DNA from: Membranipora membranacea
Lineage: Eukaryota > Bryozoa > Gymnolaemata > Cheilostomatida > Membraniporidae
NCBI GenBank assembly: GCA_914767715.1
Contig: OU612068.1
Coordinates: 2,110,001-2,170,000, forward strand
Length of the DNA stretch: 60,000 bases
Reading direction: 5' to 3'
Shown: one piece after another, positions 48,825 to 60,000 of the stretch
How positions within the stretch are numbered: position 1 is the stretch's first letter
Layout of the letters: every line of letters begins with the position of its first letter
The notes under the pieces: generated by a model
Told to the model about the DNA's origin: nothing
Seen by the model: only the letters and a program-made list of their open reading frames with translations
Databases searched by the model: none
Program-made: the position numbers and the translations under genes

Positions 48825-50016
48825 TGTAAGTACCATACCCTGAGCATCATACAGGCAATGGAGATCAATCAACAATGCATCACAAAATAAAGTCAACTTG
48901 TATGTTGTTACCTAGAGTGTCAATGAAGCTTGCTGACCAGTGCAGTGGGATACAATTACATCTTGTTTGTTTGTTCTGTCAGCACTCTATCTGGACACAA
49001 CATTCTAGCTGTCGAGGCAACTGAGAGGCTGTGCAGACAACTCCTTGATGTAGGACCCATGTTCTCAATGCTAGCAGCCTTGTATCAAAGCTTGGTCTCA
49101 ATAAATCCTTAACTAATAGCAATGAGGACTTTTACACTGAAGTGGCTCTTGTTATTACAAAACCACATGACTATACAGGCATTGAGTATCTGTTTACTGA
49201 CAATTGCTGTGGGCACCACAACGGCCAGTCATACTAACATATAACTGAACTACAAATTGTAATAGAGATGTTGCTGCTCGATTGTCCGTTATTGATCTGT
49301 CCGTGCACTAGAAACCCAGGGAATTGAACTAGCAACAGGAGCAGGCAATATTAGCGTTTGGCCTCTGGCAGCTATTGCCGGTTGCAACTGCAAGCATGCA
49401 CATTTTTTCTAGTGTGCAAAACCATTGGTCAATTGGTGTGTGGTTGTGGCTACCAGACTTTCAAGCCTATGGTACTGGGGAGATTGGATCTTGCAGCTTA
49501 GTTTGGCTCTGAAACCATGTTGCTTTAGATGGAGTATGTTCTGTTACGGTTTTATAACTTTCATCATGTATCCGATGATAATGTGTTCTGTAATCTTGCT
49601 TGCAATGTATGAAGGGTTGTTGGTTGGTAGTTCTCTGCTTTTCATTTGTTTCTCTTCTTGAATGTGGTTGCAACATTTGCGGTCAAGCTATGTGTAATCA
49701 TTTTTCAATTACATCTAAAGGTTGTTACACAGTTTCCCTGCTCAAGCTTCCTCCGCCGCCTCCTTTAAGTATTCTAGCACTGGTGGTCTTGTGAGGGTTC
49801 AGGTCAATGTCCAGTTTAAACAATCTTTCCTTGGCTTGGATTGCTTATCTTATCAGAAGATCTCGAACAGATGTTAGAAGATATAAAGGGTAAATATGGG
49901 TAATGCACCTGACCAGGCATTCTAGTCAGCGAGCAGGCAAGCTACACAGTAAACGTGCATGATTGTAATAGTCTGTGTCCTTGATGTGCTGACAGTTTTA
50001 AGTCTGCTGTCAGCTT
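48825..50016. other. Gene-free stretch before the minisatellite
   Basis: Short chance open frames only (e.g. 49425-49661); nothing recognisable. Confidence 0.4.
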
Positions 50017-51374
50017 CAGCGCAATGTATAAGGACATTTCAACCTGCTCTCAGAGCTATGTGTCAGGACATTTAACATGCTCTCAGGACGATGTATCAGG
50101 ACATTTAACCTGCTCTTAGCGTAATGTCTCAGGACATTTAACATGCTCTCAGTGCAATGTCTCAGGACATTTAACCTGCTCTCAGAGCGATGTCTCAGGG
50201 TATTTAACCTGTTCTCAGCGCGAAGTCTCAGGGTATCAAACCTGCTCTCAGAGCGATGTCTCAGGGTATTTAACCTGTTCTCAGCGCAATGTCTCAGGGG
50301 ATTTAAACTGTTCTCAGCGCGATGTCTCAGGACATTCAACCTGCTCTCAGAGCGATGTCTCAGGGTATTTAACTTGTTCTCAGAGCGATGTCTCAGGACA
50401 TTTAACCTGCTCTCAGTGCGATGTCTCAGAGTATGTAACCTGTTCTCAGCGCGAAGTCTCAGGGTATTTAACCTGCTCTCAGAGCGATGTCTCAGGGTAT
50501 TTAACCTGTTCTCAGAGCGATGTCTCAGGACATTTAACCTGTTCTCAGCACGAATTCTCAGGGTATTTAACCTGCTCTCATAGCGATGTCTTAGGGTATT
50601 TAACCTGTTCTCAGCGCGAAGTCTCAGGGTATTTAACCTGTTCTCAGCGCGAAGTCTCAGGATATATAACCTGCTCTCAGCGCGAAGTCTCAGGATATTT
50701 AACCTGCTCTCAGAGCGATGTCTCAGGGTATTTAACCTGTTCTCAGAGCAATGTCTCAGGACATTTAACCTGTTCTCAGCACGAAGTCTCAGGGTATTTA
50801 ACCTGCTCTCATAGCGATGTCTCAGGGCATTTAACCTGTTCTCAGCGCGAAGTCTCAGGGTATTTAACCTGTTCTCAGCGCGAAGTCTCAGGATATATAA
50901 CCTGCTCTCAGCGCGAAGTCTCAGGATATTTAACCTGCTCTCAGAGCGATGTCTCAGGGTATTTAACCTGTTCTCAGAGCGATGTCTCAGGACATGTAAC
51001 CTGTTCTCAGCACGAAGTCTCAGGGTATTTAACCTGCTCTCATAGCGATGTCTCAAGGTATTTAACCTGTTCTCAGCACGAAGTCTCAGGGTATTTAACC
51101 TGTTCTCAGCGCGAAGTCTCAGGATATATAACCTGCTCTCAGCGCGAAGTCTCAGGATATTTAACCTGCTCTCAGAGCGATGTCTCAGGGTATATAACCT
51201 GCCTATCATATTAGCTAAGTGGGGGTCATGTAGCAAAAGAATTTCGATGTAGTGTCCGCACTGCAGCCTCAAAACCCCACTAGCAATTTTAAATTTTGGG
51301 TTGATTAGATTAATATAACAAAAATCTTCCTTTTCTTCTGCCAGGGGATTGTGAGTGTGCCAAGCTGAGCCCAA
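50016..51374 (-). CDS. Long antisense open frame across the minisatellite, 11-residue repeats (hypothetical)
   Basis: A 452-codon frame starting at 51374 and ending at 50016. The first ~60 residues come from non-repeat DNA; the rest is about 36 copies of an 11-residue unit of the form SRLNTLRHRSE (variants NRLNxLRLRAE). The pattern is Arg/Glu/Leu-rich with hydrophobic positions spaced as in hendecad helices. Of the three minus frames this is the only one the consensus leaves open. Because the DNA unit is 33 bases, openness partly follows from the repeat itself. The start codon is back to back with ITFG2's (51376), so the two would be divergent. There is no domain match, no splice evidence and no signal peptide. 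I consider translation possible but unproven. Confidence 0.2.
   Translation of the reverse strand: MGSAWHTHNPLAEEKEDFCYINLINPKFKIASGVLRLQCGHYIEILLLHDPHLANMIGRLYTLRHRSESRLNILRLRAESRLYILRLRAENRLNTLRLRAENRLNTLRHRYESRLNTLRLRAENRLHVLRHRSENRLNTLRHRSESRLNILRLRAESRLYILRLRAENRLNTLRLRAENRLNALRHRYESRLNTLRLRAENRLNVLRHCSENRLNTLRHRSESRLNILRLRAESRLYILRLRAENRLNTLRLRAENRLNTLRHRYESRLNTLRIRAENRLNVLRHRSENRLNTLRHRSESRLNTLRLRAENRLHTLRHRTESRLNVLRHRSENKLNTLRHRSESRLNVLRHRAENSLNPLRHCAENRLNTLRHRSESRFDTLRLRAENRLNTLRHRSESRLNVLRHCTESMLNVLRHYAKSRLNVLIHRPESMLNVLTHSSESRLKCPYTLR
50017..51206. repeat. 33-bp minisatellite, about 36 copies, with higher-order structure
   Basis: Head-to-tail 33-base units; one common form begins CAGGGTATTTAACCTGTTCT. 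No unit-length indels were noticed. Variants recur every seven monomers: the diagnostic GATATATAAC occurs at 50661, 50892 and 51123, exactly 231 bases (7 x 33) apart. The 231-base blocks 50661-50891 and 50892-51122 differ at only about five positions. A more diverged block precedes them. The array ends about 170 bases before the ITFG2 start codon. Confidence 0.95.
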
Positions 51375-51375
51375 A

Positions 51376-54300
51376 ATGCGGACAATATCTTTTGTGGAGA
51401 GACTTGAGTTGGAGTTCCATGGGAAGTCTCTTGGTCAACAGCAGCCTCACCCATGGAGTCTATGTCAGCAGGCAATCGCTCTTGGTGATGTCGATAACGA
51501 TAATGTAAGTATATGCAAGCAGGTTTGCTTTATATATTGAGCACAGTCTGATGGGCTAAACTTGGTTTATTCAGGAAATTTTCGTGACCAGTTCAGATAA
51601 TATCGCAATACCTCCATGCTATACTTGTTCTGATTTATATGGATGAATATTGTAGTGTAATGAGTTAGCAGTGGGTACTGTGTCAGGTCACCTACTTATA
51701 TACAAGGGCTCTGAGCCAAGAGCATGGAAGTCATGTCACGACCTGGGAATGGTATGTATTCAATCTGTAAAATTTTAAAGGGATATTGTAGCTATTCCCT
51801 AAACAGCCACATTTCAAGCTTGTTTAATTATTATATTATGTACAAATGGTTGTAAACAGCTACAAAAATATTAAAACATTAACCTTACGCTCATGCATTT
51901 ATAAAATGGTATCAGCATAACCTCAAAGGTAAAAGAGGCTGCCTACTCTAAAATTAGACCAATCATCAAAGCATGTTAACTTTACTGTTTCAGATTTCCT
52001 AGTGACTCTGCTGGCAGATTGTGTGGCATTTTGTTACTGACACACTGATAGCTGGTTCTTAAACATAGCAAAGGGCTAGTGCTTCCTTCACATCAATTCT
52101 CATTATTTAAAGCTAATGCGGCTGGAATGTGTAATATTATTATTATTGCTTGTTACTGAGTTTTACTGAATTTTAGATAACTTGTGTAGCTATTGGTGAT
52201 GTGTGCAATAAGAATATGAATAGCATTCTGGTGCTCAGTGCTGATGGTTGGTGTAATGTATTTCTCATAAATAACCAGGTAGGTTTGTCACATTTTATAA
52301 GTGCCGTGCTTTGAGTTCCTGGAAATTGCATTTATCTGAGATTTTGCGCCTGAACATAGGCAAATGCAAGTATAAATACCAAACTCATAGATGGCATTTT
52401 CGTTGGTGACCGTTTTTCACGCCCCTGTAAGTTCTCTCTTTTGTTGATCAGTGTATTGGGAGATATATAAAATATAATCTATACTACTATATTTTGTGTG
52501 ATTGGCAGGATGATAGCCTGACAGGTATACCTATGAGTGATGAGATCAAACCCATACACAGACAGCACCTCTCAGCTAACAGTAAAGTTCTCATGATGGC
52601 TGATATAGGTGCGTTGATCACACTTCTACACATCTACGCATAAGTTATGTCACTGCCATTATATCTTTAGGGAATAGTCTGCATAAAAATGAGTTTTTCT
52701 CATGACTAGCTCGATGTGTTTTGACTGTCTGCAAATAATGATTTTATCTGTGAGGATATATGGTCTCCAAGCTTCTGCCCGAAAGAGTCCACGGCTGTAT
52801 GTGACTCTTCTTGCAAATATAAAGAAATCTCACACACCACTGTCCTTGTGTCCTCTGTTCGACACTGACTTATTATATTTATACGTAGATGGTGATGGTA
52901 ACATTGAGATAGCAGTAGGATTCTCTGACAGAATAGTTAGAACATATCGATGGTATGAGCATTCAGATGGTAGAAGTGGTGAAATAGTAGCGCTCAATAA
53001 GTGGGCGCTGGATGCACAGGTTAGTAATATGAGGCCTGAGCCACAGTGGTGAGCTCTAGTCTATTAGACTCACTTTTATTATTAAAATTTCCGCATGTTA
53101 AATTTAGTCGTCCATCAATTTGTGCCCCTCAGCATTACCCTATTTGTGTTCAAAAATATAAAATCTGAAGTTATCTTCAATCAAATATAGGTCTGATCTC
53201 CTGATAGGCGTGTTTAGCGCCAGCAGAAGAATGCCTATATCCCTCTGTGTGCAGTATTTCATGTGGATGTGGTACTATCAATCTTTTATTCCTCCTTGGT
53301 ACTATCTAACATTTCACCGATTGAATGGAGCCTCAGTTGTTGCATTCACAATAGTATTACTGATTATATATTATCTCCACAGATTGGTTCTATATCTCTG
53401 AAGTGTGAGACTGAAGGTATATCTGATATGGTAGTCAGTCAGCCAGGTGCTGCTTATGTAATCCTCAAACAAGACGGCTCGTAAGTCATGCATATATACA
53501 TTCTCATAGAGACATATATACATATACTCATGCATACATATACTCATACATGCATATAAAAATATGTATACTGAAAATTCAGCAGATACTCACATTGAAT
53601 GACTTGTTTGCAAGATTGATTTATTTATCTGCATCTCATTTCTGGTTGTTGAAATCTAATTCGCTCTTTCTGTGAATTTACACCGATCATTTACAGGATC
53701 ATCTATCACCAGTCTCCGACGACTAAGGCCAGAAATGAGAGTGTATTCACTGAGATAGTGGGTAATGTAAGCACTCAGGACAACAGAAACTACTACGCAC
53801 TTTCAACACTTGATGGTATGATGTTTATTATCAAAATTTTGATAAATATTTTAATATTCGCTTTCTATACGTAATGATATGGAATTGTATTCATTTCTTA
53901 TTTCATGTTGGTTGCATTACTTCTAACTTGTTGTTACAACTCCTTAATTGTACTTTATTATTTCTCAGGTTATGGACAGAGACATCGCAACATAAGTTTA
54001 ACCGTCATCATGTTTTTACATAGTTTATATGATTGTTTTGGGTGATCTGTTTATATCTTGATCTATTTTTTTTACAGGTACTATTATGCTTATGGATAAC
54101 GAAGGGAAGAAGATTTATGATATTCATGTTGATCATCAGCTCTTTGGTCTCACTAAGCTCGATATAACGGTAAGTACAATGTATGATCATGGCTAATTTG
54201 TATCTCAATGATGTGTGAGCTTCCTATTTGGCTATCACTATTATCCATCATTCATATTAAAATGAAGATTTGCTTAGGGCTTAACTTTGTAGAGCTATGT

Positions 54301-55469
54301 AGATACTATAATAATGCCACCTATCCTTGTTTTTAAAGTTATATACACCTGACGTAGTGTTTGTTACCATGACAGGGTGATGGGGTAGAAGAGGTTATAG
54401 TCTGCGCTTGGGATGGTCAGACATACATAGTAAATAGTAAGAGACAGATAGCTAGATTCCAGTTTGACGAACCAACTGCTGCCTTTGCTGCAGGTAATTT
54501 GTTCAATGAAATTTGTACATTTAAAATTTGCTGTAGGGGTGACAGCGCACACCAGTTTTCTCAATAGACGACATATAAGCTTTATGTTGAATATAATTAA
54601 GTCCAAAAAAGGGAAGGCTTACACATGAAACCTGATGAGATACTTAGATTTCTGACTCATATTACGCTATGGGTTTTGAAATAGAAATCATTAAATGATG
54701 TTAGGGACATTTGCTGAGTTGTAAGAATGGCAAATGCTACAGTATTCAATTTAAGAATTTTTTTTGTATTGCAATCCACTGCTGACCTGATGTGTTCTAC
54801 TATCTCCTTTCAGGTCACTATGCAGTAGCGTCCAGTAATGAGCCATGTCTGATTTATGTGACCTTCAGTGGAAGGATATACATATATCATAATATCAAAC
54901 TCGCACATGTGCAAACTGTCAGCCTTATAGAAGCTCTCGATAACAACGACAAAGTCAAAGAGTTCATGGCCAAAATTGGAATGGCAGGTAAGGATTGGCA
55001 GAAGATGTGAGATTTTGGCTGTGCTTAGTTAGTCTGCCCATTTTGACCAATATTTTGTTGAGAACACACTTGTGGTGTGGAATAATCATGTCAGAATAAT
55101 TTTAGAAGTTGTGTTTACATGATGCATGGGAGCGCGACTATGCTAGAGTTTATTCATTCGGAAAGATGAGCAGAAATTTCAGTCTGACATGTGTGGAACA
55201 AATGAGTTAGAGACATTCCTAACTCCTTTGTGGGACCAAATAAAGGGGTTGGGAATTAAGAAATCTTATGTGTAATTTTCAATTGAATTACTAATTACTA
55301 TAAATAGAAAATTCTTAGGTGGTTCCGTATAACACATGATTGCTCATCTTTTTGATATCTTATCATGCTGATATGTACATCTATTAATACAGAGTGCTCT
55401 CGTGAAGAGAAGAAGAAGCTCTATCAGTGGTGCTTGTACGGACGCAAACCAAAACTCTGTCACCAGTGA
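51376..55469 (+). CDS. ITFG2: ITFG2, KICSTOR complex subunit
   Basis: Eleven exons: 51376-51504, 51656-51751, 52177-52278, 52509-52608, 52889-53019, 53383-53480, 53697-53815, 54078-54169, 54376-54493, 54814-54987, 55393-55469, giving 411 aa (human 447) with all phases consistent. The start [14 protein letters not shown] matches the human N terminus. FG-GAP/beta-propeller blades carry Asp-rich turns: [75 protein letters not shown]. Also conserved are [40 protein letters not shown] and [14 protein letters not shown]. With KPTN, C12orf66 and SZT2, human ITFG2 forms KICSTOR, which anchors GATOR1 at the lysosome and restrains mTORC1 under starvation. Exon 5 uses a GTTAGT donor. A minisatellite ends just upstream. 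Confidence 0.96.
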
Positions 55470-56458
55470 ATTATGTAAAACACTATGCAGCAAACATTAC
55501 AATCTCATATAAGTTTTGTACAGGGTAATGTATTTTCATTTTATTGAGTTGATTGTTTTGCTGTGCTTACGCTGTATGCTGCCGCCAATTATATTAATAT
55601 TTCAATAATTATTTCTTGCCAAAGATTAAATTTTCCATTGTTATTGTTCATCATTATTAACATGTTTTGGCAAAGCGCCCAGTACGGCATAACACTCATA
55701 TTCTGTTCTTTCTTGGTCGCACTGTTAGTTGCCCTGTTGGGAATTTTTGTGCATTTCCTTGCTGGGACAATTTTTTGTACATAAAAGCTATTTTCTTATT
55801 TACTTACATGAAAATCATTAGAGTTGTACACTTAACACTGCATTCTGATGATTCAAAAATATTATCCGCATTGTATCGTATATTTTTGGTATTATTGTTC
55901 ATCACGCAATATTGACATAGTTTCTTTTCACTATGTATATATTTAGATGAAGATGATAATAGAAACTGTACATGAATTCTTACTACATACTCTGTTCAAA
56001 TGAGCACAAAAAATGATCAGCAGTAGGCTATCATACAACCCACACATTCAAGAATAATTATATAAAAACTAAGTAAATACCGAGCTGGCAAGAAGGAGAA
56101 TAAAGCTTAATTTATATCATATTATCTAATTGTCACTACCTATACCTGTCCCTTTATGGCTCCCTGAGGCTCATCTTTTTTTTCTGGAAATTTATCACAA
56201 AGAGGGATTAGATTTGCAAATGGTATAATAATACTCCCTGAACACAAATCATCATTGACAAGCAGTGTAATAAATAGAGGTTGGATTTAACATGACTATA
56301 AGTCTGACTGATACACAATATGTACAAAACTCAGATTAACATTTCAATGTAACTATTCACTGTCAGACCTCAGTGTAAGGTACAGCTAGCCCTTAGATAA
56401 GAATTGAAATATATAATAAAGTAACTATGACTAATATTTAATGTCTATGGCTAAAAAT
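55470..56458. other. Convergent intergenic stretch between ITFG2 and the guanylyl cyclase
   Basis: Should contain both 3' UTRs. Open frames at 55563-55915 are hydrophobic but show no domain and no splice context. Confidence 0.45.
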
Positions 56459-59400
56459 TCATTTGCGACAGATAACTTGTGGTATATCCATATCAGCAGG
56501 GCCGAGTAGAGCAGACGTGTCGGACGTGAATCCTTCATCCAGGCGACTGGCAGGCTGCACTGCAGGTAAAATCTTCAGATATGATTTTGGTCTATGTTGA
56601 TTTTTACCAACCCTCAACTTACTGAGAGATAATAAATTCTCAAGTTCTGTGTCTATTTCCATTGAAGCAAAGAGGGTTGAGCTTCTTCTATTATTACAGT
56701 TTGACTGATCTAGTGATTTGCTGGAGCCGGTTATATTCATTTCGGCATCCAAACTGACACTGCTGCCGTTGCTACTGCTCTGTGATATGCTGCAGATAGA
56801 TTTAAGATCATTTAGAGGTTGATTATTATTGCAGGTAATGTTTTTGTTTGCCATCTTTAGCTTGTTGTTGTTGGTGATTGTGGTATCTTTATTGTCGCCA
56901 TCGTTTGGCAGTTCAGGTATGCTCTCGATGACTCCATGTCCCCCACTGGCTGTGGTGAGCGGTTCTGAGAACGCTGGCACATCAGACCTGATCGTACTGT
57001 GAAGTCTTGTAGTCGCTTTGTCTCCATCACTACAAGAAGGATACATTCTTGTTATCAACATAAACACTCAATAACCTACCATCAGATGTAAGTTTCATTT
57101 TGTTGAATTCCTCATTTTGCATGATTCGGTCATTGTCCTCTGAATGGGATACAATAGTTTTTATAACAGGATGACCCAACTCAGATCTTTTTTTAATTGA
57201 ATTCGCTCATCTCATCAGTTTGTAACCACATTGAACTGACTGAGATAAGTTGTTCACAAAGAGTTCACGTAGTGTTTACATGTACATACCTCCTAAAGGT
57301 AGAGGCCTCTGGGATATCTGCCAGTGCGTTGAGTCTTACATTACTGTTAAAGTTATTGTGATCAGCTCTCTTCTGGTAGATGGAGAGTTTACTTCCACTC
57401 TTGTTCAAGCTGTAAAAAAAAATGGGTTTGTTGTTATTTGATTAAGAATATTATCAAATGAATTATGGCCCTCCAGCAAAATTCCCTGGCTCGAATGCCT
57501 TCTTCATGTCACAGAATAATGATTCATATAAGCTGGGAGATTGAATAAAGATCATATCAAACAAGACAGCTGACACTCACCTGAGATAACTTTGTGTGAC
57601 AGCCAATCTCTTCTTCCTCACTTCTTTCTCTTCACCGACCAGCCAGTAGGTCAGCTGATTACCCTTACCCTTCATCTCTACCATACCCCTCTCCTCCAGA
57701 TAGTAACCTCCGAGCTGCTCCAGAAGTAGGTTAGTCGTTCTGGATGTGTGGATTCTCAGTGGCTGACCATTGGATTCCATTCTGGCTGCTGTGTTTACAG
57801 TATCTCCAAACAGACAATACCGAGGCATCTTCGACCCAACCACACCAGCAACGCATGGACCTGTTGTAAGAAACACAGGCATTTTTGTTTCAGAATCATA
57901 CTGCACATAACACTAAAATCACAAGTCCTCTTCATTAATATACTCCATACTTTTGTGAAACCAAATAACTGCCATGTTTTTCCAATACAAAATACATTTT
58001 TTGCCAAAACTTACCAGAGTGGATTCCGATTCTAAGTTTGAGTATTTCTTTAGGTTTATGTGGTATCTTAAAGGTTCGTATTGCCTCCAACAAGTGCAGT
58101 GACATGGAGGCAATCTCTCCTGCGTGATTGTTTCCGTTGCGTTTTGGTAATCCAGACACCACCATGTAGGCATCTCCTGAATAATTAATAATTCATGTGT
58201 GATGATGTGTGAACCATAAATAACCATGATAATGAAGCTCAATAATCAATTTAGATAACAACTTACAAGCTATGAACTTGATTGACTGAGAATCGGCTTA
58301 GAGTCATCAACACATATATGGGGAAAACCACAAATCGTTATCCAATGATTAACTTACCAATTGTCTCCACCTTGTAGACATCGTACTCTCCAATGATGGT
58401 GTCAAACATTGAGTAGAGCTTATTGAGCAGTTTGACGACCTGTATGGGTGTACTGTCACTAGATATGGACGTGAATCCGACAATATCACTGAAGTACACT
58501 GTCACATTGTCAAATCCTTCAGCCTCAACCACCTCTCCTCTCTTCAGCTGGTCCGCTACTTGCCTATGAAAAGAAGTATCAACGACTGAAACAGTGGTAA
58601 CAGTAATATTTTAAGGTTATATCACAGGTTTGATTAGATTTGATTCAAAAAATACTTTGCGTAGTATGGTTACCAAGCAGGCCATTGACATTCATATATC
58701 AAGACAATTATTGAATATCGCTTTCAGATTGTCAATGATGAATTGACTTACTTGGGAAGCATTTTATGAAGAAGTTCTTCTGTTTTTGCTTTCTCATCAG
58801 CGAGCTGTTGAGTTCGATCACTGACTATGGCTTCTAGATTGTTAGCATATTTCTCCATCTTGGAAATAACATTGTCCAGCAACTGTCTCTTCCTAAAATG
58901 TGAGAGGTCTTATTTATTCAGAGATGGTATAAAAATTAAATTTTTCAAAGCCAACCTCTCAAACTGCAACTCCTTGTTTGCGAGGCAACATGCCTTATCC
59001 ATAAGGCTGCTGAGGCTGTTATTGTATTTTGAAAACAATCAGAAGCTTGACTTTCAGTTTTTGTGTTTCTAAGATTCTGAGTAATTTAGTCGCCTATCAA
59101 GGAGATATCAGACTTTCACTCAGACTTCTCACATCTGTATAACTTACATTCCCTTTTGTAAAGGTTTGAGTCTCAGCTGTATGACTTTGAATGATGGTCT
59201 CTGCTCTGGATACTCTGACCAGCAATCCTTCAGCAAGTCTGTCACATATGTATCTATTCTATCTGCTACGTCACCGATACGGGGACGGAACGGAAGCTCC
59301 CCGCCCTTCTTTACTCTGTCCAGGATCTCTGCAATCAAATAAGATAGATCATTAATTAATGCCTGCTGCCAATTCAAACTCCTAAAAACTTTTAAATTTT

Positions 59401-60000
59401 ATACACTGATATCTTGATATCTCAGAGTCAATGCAACGTATTCATTGTTGTCAGAAGCATCTTCACTAAACTAATATATGAAAGATGAAGGTAGAATTGT
59501 TTTGGACAATGAAGTGGAGTAACTTACCTTCGTTGTCCAGCTCGTTGTGGAACGTTCCGAATGGACCAAGTCTACCCAGGATCTCAAACATGATTATAGA
59601 GAAGGAATATATATCAGCCTTCTGCATGTCCAGAGTAGAGAGAGTGGCAGATGATCTGGTGAGCCTGAGCACCTCGGGAGCTTCCCACAGCTTGTCTACA
59701 AAGTCAAGTTATTTATGTCAACAGGTGCTAAGGACATTGCCCCGCAAGCCATAATATCTGGACAGAATATAAGCCTTAAATAATGCCCAACACAGTTCTT
59801 GAGCCATTTAGTAGATTTATATGATTTAAAGCTGAGGTCTTGGTATAGGTGGGTGCATGTAGCACATTTGGCTGTTCCATACTGTAGTGTGATCTGCTGC
59901 AGCAAATTATAAGAACTGTATTTATGACTCTCGATAATCTGATAACTTACATGTCAGTGCGATGTAGTCGACATTAAAGTTAGGTTTGATTTCTCCTTGT
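56459..60000 (-). CDS. Receptor (membrane) guanylyl cyclase, C-terminal part; 5' end beyond the window
   Basis: Nine minus-strand exons are visible: 60000-59951 (partial), 59695-59528, 59328-59148, 58892-58752, 58563-58358, 58176-58015, 57860-57581, 57409-57290, 57029-56459, about 625 codons. They cover the end of the kinase-homology domain ([43 protein letters not shown]), the coiled-coil linker ([37 protein letters not shown]) and the cyclase catalytic domain. Metal-binding Asp are in [10 protein letters not shown] and in the Asp of [11 protein letters not shown]. Guanine-specificity Glu and Cys are in KVETIG and [10 protein letters not shown]. The Asn and Arg of NTAARMES are also kept. So all active-site residues for GTP cyclisation to cGMP are present. 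A Ser/Asn-rich tail of about 240 residues follows the catalytic domain, longer than in natriuretic-peptide receptors. Extracellular and transmembrane parts lie to the right of the window. Confidence 0.95.

Noticed and set aside
50143-50583. 146-codon plus-strand frame in the minisatellite
   Set aside because: It opens and closes within the repeat through monomer variants and has no unique flanking sequence; the minus-strand frame is the only one spanning the array.

Overview
This is a stretch of AT-rich, intron-rich invertebrate animal (metazoan) DNA. Nearly every gene is split by short to medium GT-AG introns. The families present (a Dickkopf-type secreted ligand, thrombospondin type-1 repeats, coronin, a receptor guanylyl cyclase, KICSTOR and CCR4-NOT subunits) are those of multicellular animals. 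Decayed LINE, MITE, SINE and foldback elements fill the gaps. I cannot name the species. Genes are compact (2-6 kb), and exon phases and lengths were checked by hand so that every model below sums to an intact reading frame.

Layout: (1) 37-8849, two tandem paralogous genes for small secreted proteins with a Gly/Asn/Ser-rich body and one C-terminal TSP1 domain; a dead LINE lies between them and the second gene carries a fresh 591-bp exon duplication. (2) 12220-14012, a four-exon Dickkopf-3-like gene. (3) 15215-18794 (-), SGF29, the H3K4me3-reading SAGA subunit, whose stop codon lies in a 20-bp tandem repeat. (4) 19.9-21.6 kb, an inverted-repeat element and an internally deleted LINE. (5) 23236-25138 (+), a TLC-domain membrane protein (TLCD3/FAM57 type), convergent with (6) 25914-27773 (-), malectin. 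(7) 28436-28811, a MITE-like element containing a tRNA-like sequence. (8) 29580-35946 (+), CNOT11. (9) 39042-45520 (+), coronin with two candidate alternative coiled-coil 3' exons. (10) 46.9-48.8 kb, a 5'-truncated LINE and a tRNA-derived SINE head. (11) 50017-51206, a 33-bp minisatellite with a 7-monomer higher-order repeat and a long antisense open frame, directly upstream of (12) 51376-55469 (+), ITFG2. (13) 56459-60000 (-), the 3' part of a receptor guanylyl cyclase with a long polar tail, running off the right edge.

The conserved genes are not an operon or pathway cluster: they are unrelated housekeeping and signalling genes (chromatin reading, mRNA deadenylation, mTORC1 nutrient sensing, actin dynamics, ER glycoprotein quality control, cGMP signalling). 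The most unusual items are the tandem TSP1 gene pair, the alternative coronin coil exons, the compact Dkk3-like ligand, the minisatellite/open frame next to ITFG2, and a pair of foldback elements sharing termini.
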